Shown here one piece after another: positions 36,429 to 48,459 of a DNA stretch of 64,000 nt (the stretch's first letter is position 1; the number at the start of each line of letters is the position of its first letter). The notes beneath the pieces are model-generated. The model saw nothing but the letters and a program-made list of their open reading frames with translations. It had not been told where the DNA came from and did no database searches. The position numbers were made by a program, and so were the translations under genes. Origin of the DNA: Haliclystus octoradiatus (lineage: Eukaryota; Cnidaria; Staurozoa; Stauromedusae; Haliclystidae); NCBI GenBank assembly GCA_916610825.1, contig OU744452.1:10324021-10388020 (forward strand). The letters run 5' to 3'.

Positions 36429-36602
36429 AGAAAAACAAAAATGCTCCTTTTATTATATTTAGCTCTGTCAAATGATATCGAGCAATATTTTTTGTTATTA
36501 GATGATATATAATATATATAAATAATATATATAATATAGCAGCATTACGGATAGCTTTATCATAGAACGTAGACCATGTATATTTTTCATTGAGTAAAAA
36601 AT

Positions 36603-36645
36603 CTGTCTGAAGATCGCTGTGAAATGCGTGAAACTTAAGTAACAG
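36603..36645 (+). ncRNA. Hammerhead motif in a Penelope-type tail
   Basis: CTGT pairs with ACAG as stem I; CTGAAGA and GAAA core boxes, a CGC/GCG stem II with a larger loop, a minimal stem III (CTTAAG) and TA cleavage site. It is followed by the tail phrase AATGTGTATTCTTTGACTC shared with the main element. Confidence 0.75.
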
Positions 36646-36827
36646 TAAAGAATGTGTATTCTTTGACTCTTTCGCCATATATTATTATTATCTACCGCTC
36701 TGTCAAATGAAGACATAGAGCCCTATATTATCTGCTATTAGATAAACATAAATTTTACTATAAATAATATATATAAATATATAATTAATTTAATTGGAAA
36801 AACACAAAAAAAATCAAACTTTCATTT

Positions 36828-36867
36828 TTGCTACTTCAAGTTTCACGCCTAAGCGATCATCAGGCAA
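36828..36867 (-). ncRNA. Hammerhead motif with compensated stem I
   Basis: Minus strand: TTGC pairs with GCAA as stem I, different bases from the ACTGT/ACAGT pair of the intact element but still fully paired. Core CTGATGA and GAAA, CGC/GCG stem II, stem III CTTGAAG and TA are all present. It lies at the 3' end of the neighbouring LINE fossil. Confidence 0.75.
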
Positions 36868-36881
36868 TCTAATCTATCATA

Positions 36882-38960
36882 CTAATCTATCATGATAATT
36901 TTGATATGAATTCGTAAAGGTGTGATGCCAAGCTCACGTCTGACTGCTGCTGTAGTAATATTCCCTCGAACGTTGAGCATATGGTGCATAATTTTACGGT
37001 AGAGATCCTCGAGAACATCGTTATCTTCTTGAGATATTGAGTCTTCCCAAACCTCACTAGCGTAAAGCACTAGCGGCTTGACAATTGTTTTGTAAACTGA
37101 GTTGTGAATTGCAACGTAGCTCATCGGAGATCCTTTCAAGCACCGGTGAGTCAAGTTCCTAGCTTTGAATTATTTTTTACACAGATCTTTTATTCCGTAG
37201 CATTGCTGTCTGATTGGTGTAGAAAAACCCTAGGTATTTAAAAGCTTCTGCATAGGAAAGCTCGTTTCGCCAATGAAAAAATCAGGCTGAGTAGCACAAG
37301 TGGTTTGTTTTGAAAATATCATTTTGATTTTTGATGGTTGACCTCAAGCTTCCACTGGTTACAATAAGATAATGTTGTATTCAAGACGTTTTGAAGGCCT
37401 AGAGGGCTTGAAGAAAAAATACAATATCATCAGCAAACATCAAACAGTTGAGAGGTTTGTCTAAAAGCATAACTGGGTCAGTTGAGGAGGTCTCTGTCAT
37501 ATTTTGTGCTAAGTTATTTATAAATATATTAAATAAATTCGGACTGATAACGCATCCCTGACGTACTCCAGTGTTTGGGTAAATTGATTGGCTTAAACGA
37601 TTGTGATAAATTATTTTCGCAGAGTTATCTGAGTATAAGCTTTTGATAACTTGATAAATATTTCCCTTAATGTTAAGCTGCTGAATTTTTAGGAGAAGAT
37701 CATGTTGCAAGCTAAGTCGAACGCTTTCCTTAGATCAATAAAACATGCGTACAGTTTTTCCATTACTTTTAGTATATTTGGATATCAATGTTTTTATGCA
37801 AAATAAATGATCTGCAGTCCGATGGTTATGTTGATATCCAGCTTGGGACTCATGAATAACTTTGTTTTTAGCTAAGTATTTCTTAAGCCTTTCAATTATG
37901 GTAATACAAGAAAAGACAGTTTATTCAAAACACTTGTTAAACCGATTCCACGGTAGTTGTGGGAGGGGGCAAGCCTATCTCCACAATTATGAAGGGAAAG
38001 GATGAGAGACACTTTCCATGCTTGAGGAAAGTAGCCAGTTTCGAAAATTTTGTTAAAAATACTTATGTATATCTCGACAAATTTAACTGCAGAATTGAGG
38101 ATCATCTCTTCGAGAGTACCGTCTTTTCCAGGCAACTTTTTAGTTTTCAAGAATTTTAGGGCATCGGCGAGCTCATCATGAATGATAGGTTCGTCAAGCT
38201 CCTCCTACGAAAACGAATCTGAAGATGAAAGAGTGAATTGTAGCAATGGTGGTGATGTATTTTTATCCTCATAAAGTTTCTTAACATGCGCTAATAAATC
38301 AAATGAATTTGGTAAAATTGTGGTCTTTTTGTTTGTATTCCTGTACGTGTTTATCAGTTGCCAAAATTTATTTTTATTAGTGTACATAGCAGTATTGATT
38401 TATTCCAGAGCAGATGTTTTGAAAATACGCTTTGCAGCTTTTCTGATTATTTTATATCTTTTCGCAAAATGGAGAGCCCCTCAGAAATGGATCATTACAA
38501 GATCTCTTCAAAGTGAAATTGTGTTGTTCAGTCTTGTTTTGATGTTCGAACAGTATGGGGGTGTACCAGGTTGTTTTGTAGCAGCGTTTAGATCTACATT
38601 TATGAAAATATTTTAATGGCAATATCCCCTTTGCTGAGGTAGTTAAAATATTGGAAACGTTTTCAATGATGTGATCAATATCCTCTTTGTTATTAAAAGG
38701 GTGATTTTCAAGCATCTGAATTGGGGTTTCAAAATCAACCCGATCAAGTTGTTCGAATAAATGCATTCCACTTTTGGTGGACCAATCATATCGAGATGAC
38801 CAATTCTCCATTAGTGCTTCAGTGTGGTGTAAATTTTGTATTCTGTTAGTATGTATTGATAAACTTAGAAAACAGTGACAGGAGAACAGTAGACCCTTTT
38901 GATCTACGAAGTTGAATGGGCATGAGGCAGATACATACATGCTCTCCGAAATTAAAACAA
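36882..38960 (-). mobile_element. Broken non-LTR retrotransposon (LINE), 5'-truncated
   Basis: Minus-strand pieces in order are the end of an endonuclease and linker (38940-38452, CLFLS-like end then WTKSGMHLFEQLD), further linker (38387-38205, KFWQLINTYRN), RT N-terminal part (38150-37896, PGKDGTLEEMILNS and FPQAWKVSLI), palm (37710-37399, NTGVRQGCVISPNLFNIFIN and the active site MFADDIVF) and the C-terminal part (37154-36882, KTIVKPLVLYASEVW). Frameshifts separate them. The clade could not be decided. Confidence 0.85.
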
Positions 38961-39649
38961 ATATATCACGCTACATCCATTTGGTCCATAAAATGTCCTA
39001 AGTAAATAATAAATTTTCCTTGTTGTATTTATTGTAACCAATTTTATAATCACGTAGATATTTAATATAAATACTTTGTAATTTTGATTTGTTATGCCTT
39101 TTAATCTGAAGATGCTATTAAGCTATTGCGAAACGTTGTTTAAGCCTAGGTCTGTTTATTTTTTGTCGCTATCCTTTATCTTGAAATGATACTCCTTAAA
39201 CTCCAAAATTGAGCTTAAACATATTAATGTGCTAGATTTAATGCCAGAAAAATACTGTTTTTCACTACGGTGAATGAACAATATTAAACAATGGCAATAC
39301 TGAGAAAATAGCACTTGATTGAAGTCGCCCTGTAATCTGCGTCACAGATCGCAATTCATTCACAAAGAATGAGATTTCGTCGGGGATTTCGGAATGAATT
39401 GCGGTCTCTGACCCAGGCTTGTCTTGCTGTGGCTCACAATGAAAATCGATATGTATGACCATATGAGTAGAAATAAAAAACTTATATGGCAACAAATATA
39501 ATATAAATTTGTATAACACACAAAACAAGTCAGTTCAAGTTGATTTCCACCGGCTACACTTCTGCACAATTTTGAATTTTTTTTGAATTCGTCTTATTTT
39601 TTCATCATTGAATGAACATGAATATATATGTTTGGACTCTAGAAATTTG
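38961..39649. other. Flank with a Penelope-like tail relic and a mini foldback
   Basis: 39109-39150 contains CTGAAGA ... GCGAAACGTT, a degenerate hammerhead-like tail. 39337-39420 holds a short inverted repeat (ATCGCAATTCATTC against GAATGAATTGCGGT) related to the foldback at 25861. No gene. Confidence 0.4.
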
Positions 39650-42210
39650 ATAGTTATTGTTTATCACAAATCCTTCACTTGAATTTCAATTCCATTTTGA
39701 TTGTGTTGAATATAGACACTTAAGTGAATTTAGCTTCATGATGTTGATCAACGAAAAGAACAAGATACACTATATTCAATTTCGAAACTGTCTCAAAATA
39801 TTGTGTGTTGTTCTTATATCGCTTGTAATATCTTTATATTGAATTATAAATTACACAAATATTCTTGTGCAGTGCATTGATTAATTCTTAAACTCCATAA
39901 CTTTAAAGATCTCTTGGACCTTTAATTTTGTTTTTGAGTTAATAGTAGGCCGACATTTTATCAGGTATCATTTTAAACTTTTCGTTCATGTTCTTTAATT
40001 TATGCCCCGCGCTAGATTGCTGATTTCAACACGACGTCTGCCTACGTTGCTTTGATTTCAAAACATATTGTTTTATTAATGTTCTCGCAGGTTTTTTAAT
40101 AAAGCAATTATTTAAAAAGAAGTGCAATTTTTTTCATAAATAAATTAAGGACCTAAAATTTGTTTAATTTTCAAAACGTTTGTGGCCCACTCTAGATTGT
40201 TGATTTCACTACGTTTCTTTGGATTTCAAAACATATATTGTTTGGTTTAGTTTTTATCGTAGTTCAATGCAATTCATTATTTTGAATTATTTTAATTTTC
40301 TTAAAACTGATAGACATATTAAATTTTACAATACTTGTTCAACTTTTTTTCTCTCAGACTAAATTCAAACAAAATGTCTTCCGTTAGAATATTTTAATCT
40401 ACTTTTGATTTTATCACCCGCTCGATTATCGACCTATGAAATTGTGAATTGTTTTTTATTTGTTACAATGATATCAAATGAAGTATCTAAGGAAGTTTAT
40501 TATTCCAAAACCTTGCCAGAAACTCATTATATTCATACCAGAAATCTGTTACTGTATAACGTTATCTCGATACGAATGTTTGCATAATTTTCTCGCCTTA
40601 GGATTATCTGAGCTATTTTGCCAATGATACGTACATAATTCGTGGACGTACCACAAATAGCTTATTTACAAACAGACAATACTATTAATATAGAGATAGC
40701 ATAGCTATTTGAAGATTATGACTTGACGTTAGCAAAACGAGGATTCTCTTGGATCTATACACAATCATAGTGCCCTGTTTACGTAATTGAAATAGAATTT
40801 TAGAGATCGAGACAAAAATATTGTCAAAACTCACCCATTAGGCTTTAGCTCTGACGTCGATGCACTTGTAGTTAACACATTGAAGGTTTGAATTAGAAAG
40901 AGAGTGAATGCAAGATTTATTGATAAAGACATTTTATTCTTTTCAACTCAAATAAAAAAATTCTAGTAACACGACGAGTAAAAGATAATTTCAAAAGAAA
41001 GAAGTATTCTTGCTTCTATTTGAGCATAAATTTTGTGTCGAGGCAAATAGATGAAGTCAGAGAATGGAATTTACTTCCTTGTTATCAATCAAAAACTACT
41101 TTAAAAGTCTTAAAATTCTACTTCAGCAAACATGGAAAGTTAGCCGACGTGCTTGTTGAAAGGGCTGAGAGCGTGAGACTGTATAATTATTATTATTAAA
41201 TGCATTAGTTATCACAATATTGAGTTTCAAATATACACTAATATAAGTTTCAAATGTGAGACAATGCAAATCACAGAGCAATAGATCCACTCCTTTGTAC
41301 TCATCAATACTAAACTGCTTGCAAAGCTGAAAAGCTGATCAAACAGAATTATTGACAGAAGTCATCTTTACGAATAAAGAGTTTTGCTTGGTTAAATATG
41401 GGGCGGGGACTAATTTAAGGAAGGTTTGGAAGACGAGAAGGGCATGATCATATAGCGAATTCATAAACTTCAGGTTTGTGAAATTTTACCTAAAGATTTA
41501 TATTCAACTCAATTGTCAGTGAGCTGATCCATTGACCCGTTATCTTTGAGTAAATCTCAATCGGATATATAGAAGAATACATCCTCATCAGAGCCAGAAA
41601 TACAGTCATCTCCGCCTCCAAACGCCATCGTTGAAATGTGTGCATCCAGCATTGTTTCAACCTCATAGGATCGAAGTCTGATGGACAATGGTTCTACGAA
41701 TACATATTGTTAACGTTCCAAGACTATCTTAGCATAGTGGCCTATGACGGAGTTAAACCACTATCTACAGTGAAAACACTAGCAAATTGCTAATTCAAAA
41801 TGGATTACTTCATTTAATCATCATCTGTAGAAGTAAATTTCCCCGTATGTCGATCACGCTTATAAGCACGCGACAAACCTTGATTGACATTTGAGAATCT
41901 ATCATATGCCACGTATAAATTAGTTGTAGAGAGGAGGTTGATGTGCCCAAAACATATCAGCCGACAGACGGTATGTTAATATATAAATAGATTGTTGGTC
42001 ATTCTCACCTGTCATTATTAACTGACTTAGCTTACATATATTAGTCCATTTATTAATCTATTACATTGTAGCTTTACGCCATTGCAATGACCATTATACT
42101 GTTACAATTAATATTACTATTACAATTAAAACATTGAGCATTATCATTGAACTCATCAACTACTTATTATGAACCAACAGCGAGAAAATTAATATAACAA
42201 ATTGTGTCTA
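39650..42210 (+). repeat. Complex repeat copy B (blocks Z then X)
   Basis: 39650-40720 aligns with Z at 12780-13930 (shared GTTGATCAACGA, ATTATCGACCTATGAAAT, AATGTTTGCATAATTT). 40754-42210 aligns with X at 9858-11291. The order Z-X here, against X-Y-Z at the first locus, indicates a repeating unit with circularly permuted ends. No coding sequence. Confidence 0.85.
41262..41637 (+). promoter_or_regulatory. Promoter-like conserved core of block X, copy B
   Basis: It keeps ATGCAAAT, GGGGCGGGGAC and a TATATAGAAG version of the TATA-like box, followed by the same sequence up to an ATG. The short frame after the ATG differs and stops early, so the conserved portion is the upstream part. Confidence 0.35.
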
Positions 42211-44058
42211 ATATCTGTCTCTCTCCGTCTATCTTATGCTGTCTTATGTATCTGTCAAGTCAAGTCTACTACTCCGTGCGTAAAATATCAAATCAAAGAA
42301 ATTAACCGGTACATCATCAGTACGAGATCCATTTGGACATTGCAGTGATTGTATTCTAGGACGCGAGTTCATTTTCTTGTTTATAAATGAGTAACACATT
42401 TTGATGAAGTCGGCTTCAATAATATCTTTCTCAAGTTGAAGATAAAGCCTTTGACTGCTGATGTGTACTGCTTATAGCAGTCCTGGTATAAATTAGCTTT
42501 GGATTGTTTCGATAGGCGATAGATGCGTCGGTTTTAGCAGGAGGACGGATATGTTTAGAGTATCAAGGATATTTATTTTTTCTACCAAATTTTGATTTCG
42601 GCGCTAAATTGTCATCATGAATAATGTTATCAAAGACAAATCTTCCAAATTATGGGATAATTTGCCTATCGAAAGTTAGGTTTCCTCACTCTACCGATGG
42701 GATGACAAGCTGTAATAGATTAGGATGATCTATGTCTATCACAATCATTGAATGATCGCATGCATCGATTGTTAATTGTGAATGGTTCAGTAACCGACAA
42801 ATTTAGAATTGTCGCATGCCGATTAGAAATGAAAAAATCAAAAGTAGATTTACTGTTGGTAGGATCAGTGATTATTTTCGTGAGGAATCTTACTAGTCTA
42901 GCTTGTTAGATATCGCTATCAACACTGTAAAAATAAATCCAATATATCCGCAAGTCGATTAATTAAATGCTCTCTAGTTAGTAATCATTTCAAATACACA
43001 CACAAGTCATGATTGATGGATTTGTACAACGTGATTTTCTGTTATGTCAATACAACACCCGAAATTCCATGGCAACCAATAAATTATATTAGTTTCATCG
43101 CGAAGTTGGGTAATTAAAGGTTCATTACAGGTTGCCATGCTTCAACACAAACCTCCAGCGCGAGTAATATTGGGAAACGAGTGAAGCGTAATGAATAAAC
43201 GATCCCCAAGCAAGTTTATTCTGTCTTTCTGAGTGTCGGACAACATCCCGAGTGCAGGGGTTTGTGATGGAGCATGGCAAAACCCCTGCACAAACACTTT
43301 TCTAAAATGAAAAATATACCTATCTAATCGGTATCCGTATACACTGTGAATGATCATAATATATTAATTTAACTTGCAACAAAACAACATTTAGAATATT
43401 TTACATTAGTAGGTGTGATATAAATCATCTAACAGTTATAGTTAATGTTAACGGATGCAATCTTACGAAGATGGTTATGGTTGAAATGGATGAATATTTT
43501 ACTTGATTGAGCCGTTTTGAACTTGGTTGCCTTCGCATTTGAGTTTAACAAAAGAATTCGTTGGAGTAGGATAAAGATAGTGGAGAAGTATACGTGAAAT
43601 AATGACTTAACTATTGCGAGTTGATTGGGTGTAGGCTACTATAATATGAATTGGTTTTATTAAAAGTAATATTCATTTATCTATATTCTGTCGTTCATGA
43701 TATAGGAGATGAATGCAGCGTTTTTCTGCCCTTGACGTCAGCCGTATTTGTTCAAATTGAGATATTCTTTGTTGACCTTGGAAAATATGTCCCAATTGGG
43801 TTCAGGTTGAAAAGCAACAATTTAGGGGGGGTCAATTGCCATGTGTGCGCCCGTTTGGATCCGTGCCTGGTTTAGTCTGTTACTTCTCATTCTGCATAAG
43901 GACATTTTTATTGATGTTTTGCCTCATACATAAATAATTATATGTCGAAGAGTTTGATTTAGTACTGTACTTGATTTATGAACATGTCTTATATTCGTTT
44001 GTAAGTTATATGATGAATATTACCATGGTTTGAAAATTTCCATGTGAAAAAAATCAAT
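42211..44058. other. Intergenic, no gene recognised
   Basis: AT-rich with short frames only. A 74-codon frame at 43651-43875 (+) and a 71-codon frame at 43142-43357 (-) have no recognisable homology. Confidence 0.4.
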
Positions 44059-44241
44059 GAGTTCATAAACAGTTCATGAACAATATTTTGTAGGTTTCAT
44101 GAACAGTTGATGAACAGTAATGAACAGTCACAAAGAGTTCATGAACACTCCATGAGCCGGTTCATGAATGTGAAAACAACTAAAAGTTGATGAACAATTC
44201 ATGAACAGTTCATAAACTATTGAACAATTTAACGTTCATGA
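44059..44241. repeat. Array of palindromic GTTCATGAAC-like motifs
   Basis: About eleven exact or near copies of the palindrome GTTCATGAAC lie within about 190 bp, irregularly spaced. Similar clusters occur at 26285-26410, 27185-27222, 56139-56395 and 56938-57030. They resemble subterminal repeats of a DNA transposon. Confidence 0.65.
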
Positions 44242-44631
44242 AGTCAGGGGTTGTGAATAATTTCATCGATTTCTGTGAGAAGATGAGTGATAAAGCTTTT
44301 GATTGATGGGCGATTCAATCAGAAATGAAACGAAAAATTTTACAAGCGTCAAAAATATTATATATATGTTTGATTGAGATTATAGACTTCGATGTGGATA
44401 AAATTAATGTTTTAGAGAGAGCGTCGAGTTGGCCGCTCGTGAATTTATGAAAACAACAACAAACTAAAACTTGAAATCTCGATTTTTTCTTTTCATGATT
44501 TTCTAGCAAAGATTACATCAATTGATAGGCCTATGAATTCACTTGTTTTGTATTATTAAGTAGTAAAAACAAAGAATAATGAGTGTATTTTACCTTGAAA
44601 TTATATAAATGTTCCAATCAATTCGGGCCGC

Positions 44632-45597
44632 TGTCAGTCAAACACAAAAAAGTCCTAAATGTTTTGTATACTCCACAGCGTGACACTTGATCGCTAAATC
44701 CTTTCGTGTGCAAAGTAGAAAATAGCTCATTTGCATATTTGGCAGGAAATATTGCTCTTTTCTTCAACGTCATCCTTTAAATCAGCGTGTCTGACTGACA
44801 AAAAAATATTCATACGGACCGTTTCGACCTAAGCGCAACAGTCGGCATCCCAAAGCTAATGCCGTAATGATCATATAATCAAAGAAGCCATGTGACCGCC
44901 TACCTGTTGTTTTGGACATTTCACACCACGTGGTAATTTGATGTCGCTGTCGTCAATATTTAGTTATGCGTGTTGACCGTTTTATCGCATGTGAAATGGG
45001 AATGGCAGTTCATTTGGCCTTGTTGTTTAGAATATTATCTGTAGCCTATGTGTGTTACATTTTGAACAAGAAGAACAACCAATTTACATCCTACATGATG
45101 ATTATAGATTTGAAACGAATATATAAAAAGTAAAGTTTTAGTAAAAATGTATTAAATGCGTTTAATGTCAAGTTATGTCAGTCAGACACAAACTTCTTCG
45201 GAGAGGTTAGTCAGACACGAAATCTTGTCAGTCAGACACGAGAAACATTTGTTTATTGCAGAATATATTTTGATTGTATTTAATAAAATGAATAATATTT
45301 GTGAAGTATAATATCTTAAGAACATGATGGGTGTGATTTTATTCTTCTTTATGCCAACACTTCGCAGAAATCTACAAATGTTCATCTATAATTGGCAAAA
45401 TGGCAAGCGTCCGTGTCAGTCAGACAATGACCTTAAACTTGCTGTAATTTATTCATATTTTGAATTATTGTGAATATTTTTACTTTGTGAGATTCTTTTT
45501 GCCACTCTTTATTTGTAAGAAAATAATAATTGATCAAACTTTGTATGGAACTTGATGCCCTATTCGAAAATATCTTCCGATGTGTCAGTCAGACACG
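44632..45597. repeat. Dispersed array of TGTCAGTCAGACACG motifs
   Basis: Copies at 44632, 45176, 45207, 45226, 45413 and 45581 read forward, and one at 44787 reads in reverse (GTGTCTGACTGACA). Spacing is irregular. The motif's outer halves (TGTC...GACA) are self-complementary. It is probably a motif array of a non-autonomous element. Confidence 0.65.
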
Positions 45598-46899
45598 ATG
45601 GAATCGCCCTGATGTAAACAAAAATCTGTTTCGTGCATTGTTTTGCATCGAGTTTAAATTTACTATCCAGAGTCACCCTAGTGTTACCGAAATCAACCAG
45701 CTCAACTAGTGGTTAAAGAATGATCAAATAGGCTACTCTAGCCTACACTCAAATATATTTCATTTTCCAATAATCTACCCCAGTGTCCAACAAAAGTAGG
45801 AATCCTGGAATCCTAGATTCCAGAAGGTTTGAGCAAAATCAGAAGAAAATTGATATCTTTATGATTTATTGGTCAAACATCAACAAAAAAATTAGAAGAA
45901 AATTTTGAAATGCCTCCTGGATTCCAGAAGGCTGAAACTATAGTCAGACACTGATCTACCCAAGCAAAACATGGCCCATTAGCTAAATTAAATGATATAC
46001 ATGCTAATATTCTAATATTTATAAATTCTTTAGCGCGTCTAAATAGTCATCAAAAGCCGTAGATTCAAGTGATCTCTCAGCGTCCCCAAACAAAAACAAA
46101 TTATGGTCGTAATTCAAAACAGTAAAACAAACTCTTCGACATATATAAATTGAGACATATCTGTAATTAAATGCACCTCATACTTGATTTTTCATCCACA
46201 ATTTGTATTCTATTTAACTAGACCATATTATTTCCATATATTCTAAGCCGACGGATCACGCATGCTCTGAAATGTTTACACAACATCACAGCTGGAGCAT
46301 GTCAAACATGAATGGCTGGAGAAACGTGACATCCACTTAATTTCGGATCTACCGTTGTTTCACAGCTTGATATTTTACTTCTTCATCGCTTTGCTATGTT
46401 ATGACGCTCTGACAGTAGTCACCACGTATATAAACAATGAAGAATATCATTTTTGCAATTGAATTTTTAAAGCGCATGTGGATGAAACTTCAGTGTGAAG
46501 CACACAACGTCACTAGCTTCAAAATGGTACCAAATATCAACATGTTGGCTGCGTGGATTTTCTTCGTCGAACTTTTTCTTCGAGAACAAATAGTACACAA
46601 AAGCAGGACAAAGTTCAAACCATGATGACTTTTTTATAACTTTATGAAATTATTTAAAATTTTGGCAATAGGTATGTTTTACCTTTGTATTTAACATACT
46701 GAGAGATTGTATTTTTATTCCCAAACGTAAAATGTTTTGTCAAATCTTGAGCAAGTGTTTAAAAAGGAATCCAATTATTCAAGTTTCCTGTAACGAAATG
46801 TAGGACCAATGATAACATAGGAAAAAATTAATCTAGTGAAATTGTAGAAGCTCAACATCAAAAGAAAAATTTACCCTAATTCTTTAAACTTACTTTTTC
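45598..46899. other. 3' flank of LIPT1, no other gene recognised
   Basis: A minus-strand AATAAA (46714-46719) about 180 bases past the LIPT1 stop may be its poly(A) signal. A 62-codon plus frame at 46437-46625 is unsupported. Confidence 0.4.
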
Positions 46900-47976
46900 T
46901 CATATACGAAAAATACCTTGTAAAAGCCATTTTCTTATTTCTACACAAATATCATAATTCTTAGATAAATTAATGGGTATGTAGTCCAAACGTTGTTGAA
47001 GTGCATCAGGTAAAAGTTTGCAGTCATACAAAGAATCTAAATATTGTTCAATTACAGCACCTATCTCATCTTGACAGCAATACACACTTGTATCTAAAAT
47101 ACATCCTTTAACTATTGTAAATTCTACTCTCACTGTGTAGCCAGTAAATTTGTTTGACATTGTAAAATAAAATTTTGGAGTTGCTCCGTATTTCCAATCC
47201 CAAGTCATTAGCTCTTTCTTTTCAAAAACCAAATCATTGTCAGTGAAATTAACCTCCACAGCTAGCTTCTCAGAATCAATATCAATACTTTGTAAATATG
47301 CCTCACTGAATAAATTTGTATAGTTTAACCACATGTCATTATTGAAGTAATTCAACATGTTAGTAGTTGGTGAAGGAACACTTTTTGTTGCCTTGGCAAC
47401 AATTTTCTTGACACTTGGATTCAAGAATTGTTGTAAATATGATTTATTTGAATGAAATAGTAACGTGAAATGATGATAAGCTTTTTTCAAACCAACTTTA
47501 GCAGCTGTGCCTGATATTTTGTGTTTGTCAATCCATAGGTCATCTCTTGCACCAATATTTATTTCATTTTTAATTTCATTTTCTAACACTTTTGTGACTA
47601 ACTTCAAATTATCTTTACGGTCATAATTGTCTCTGTTAGTATAGAATGTCAGGTTTACATTCCCTAAATCATGAAACACAGTTCCACCGCCACTATATCT
47701 TCTTGCAATTTTTACATTTTCTCTCTCCGCTCGTATGATATTGCATTCCTGCCAGATGTTTTGAAAACGACCAAGCACTATTGATGGTGTATTTCTCCAT
47801 AAAAATAAAATGTTTAACGATGCGAATTCTAATTTTTCATATAACCAATTCTCGAATGCAAGATTTGTAAACACATCGTTTGAATTAGAGCGTAAAACAA
47901 TTGCTCTTTTGCCTTTGACTGTTTTGAACAATTTCTCAATATCAATCGATCCATATCTAAGGCTATGAAATTTCAT
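46900..47976 (-). CDS. LIPT1: Lipoyltransferase 1, mitochondrial
   Basis: Intact single-exon frame of 358 codons from ATG 47974-47976 to a stop at 46900. It carries the lipoate-protein ligase/lipoyltransferase fold: RRYSGGGTVFHDLGN (about residues 92-106), the KISGTAAK segment (Lys about 153, the lipoyl-AMP/catalytic lysine) and HHFTLLF. Length is close to animal LIPT1 proteins. It transfers lipoyl groups to E2 subunits of 2-oxoacid dehydrogenases and glycine cleavage H protein in mitochondria. The N-terminus (MKFHSLRYGS) is weakly basic as for a targeting sequence. It lies head-to-head with the CACUL1-like gene. A bacterial-type ligase origin is unlikely given the chordate-like length and C-terminal domain. 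Confidence 0.95.
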   Translation of the reverse strand: MKFHSLRYGSIDIEKLFKTVKGKRAIVLRSNSNDVFTNLAFENWLYEKLEFASLNILFLWRNTPSIVLGRFQNIWQECNIIRAERENVKIARRYSGGGTVFHDLGNVNLTFYTNRDNYDRKDNLKLVTKVLENEIKNEINIGARDDLWIDKHKISGTAAKVGLKKAYHHFTLLFHSNKSYLQQFLNPSVKKIVAKATKSVPSPTTNMLNYFNNDMWLNYTNLFSEAYLQSIDIDSEKLAVEVNFTDNDLVFEKKELMTWDWKYGATPKFYFTMSNKFTGYTVRVEFTIVKGCILDTSVYCCQDEIGAVIEQYLDSLYDCKLLPDALQQRLDYIPINLSKNYDICVEIRKWLLQGIFRI

Positions 47977-48459
47977 CTTAATTACATATATATATACATT
48001 CTAACATACATTCTAAAACTGTAAGAAACAAAAAATGAAACCTGAAAATTGATCAGAGTAGGCATACTGTTGCAGCCTCTTAGTTTGACAAAATTCTCAG
48101 CTCAAAATGTCACTTACTGAGAGTAGATGACGCATCATTGATTGTCTGCTTTTCAAGCGAAGGATGAAAATTTATTTTAAAGTAGGACAAAACACAATAA
48201 AAATACAATATCAACATTATCAGCCGCCACAATTCTTTCTGGGAGAGAAAAGCAGGAACAAACAAGATATTTACAATTCAGTCGAAAGATCTATTTCAAA
48301 GCAGTGACTCCTTTTAAGCGAGGCTGCTTAAACATTTGCCACAATTTTGTGTTTCTTTTGTCGCACTATCCATTATCATCTTTCTTTGATTCTTTCTTGA
48401 ATAATGGAATGATGTTTATTGTCAAGCATTTTCGTGATTTTGAATTGAATTAATAAATT
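47977..48459. promoter_or_regulatory. Probable bidirectional promoter, LIPT1 / CACUL1-like
   Basis: Start codons of two divergent genes are separated by 483 bases. The interval has no TATA box at a clear position and no repeat. Shared promoter function is inferred from the arrangement alone. Confidence 0.5.

Larger units (their letters stand above)
36336..36881. repeat. Cluster of Penelope-type tails in alternating orientation
   Basis: Three hammerhead-bearing ends lie within 500 bp in minus, plus, minus order, each followed by GCTCTGTCA-like hairpin phrases and AT-rich runs. They look like nested truncated insertions of related elements. Confidence 0.6.
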
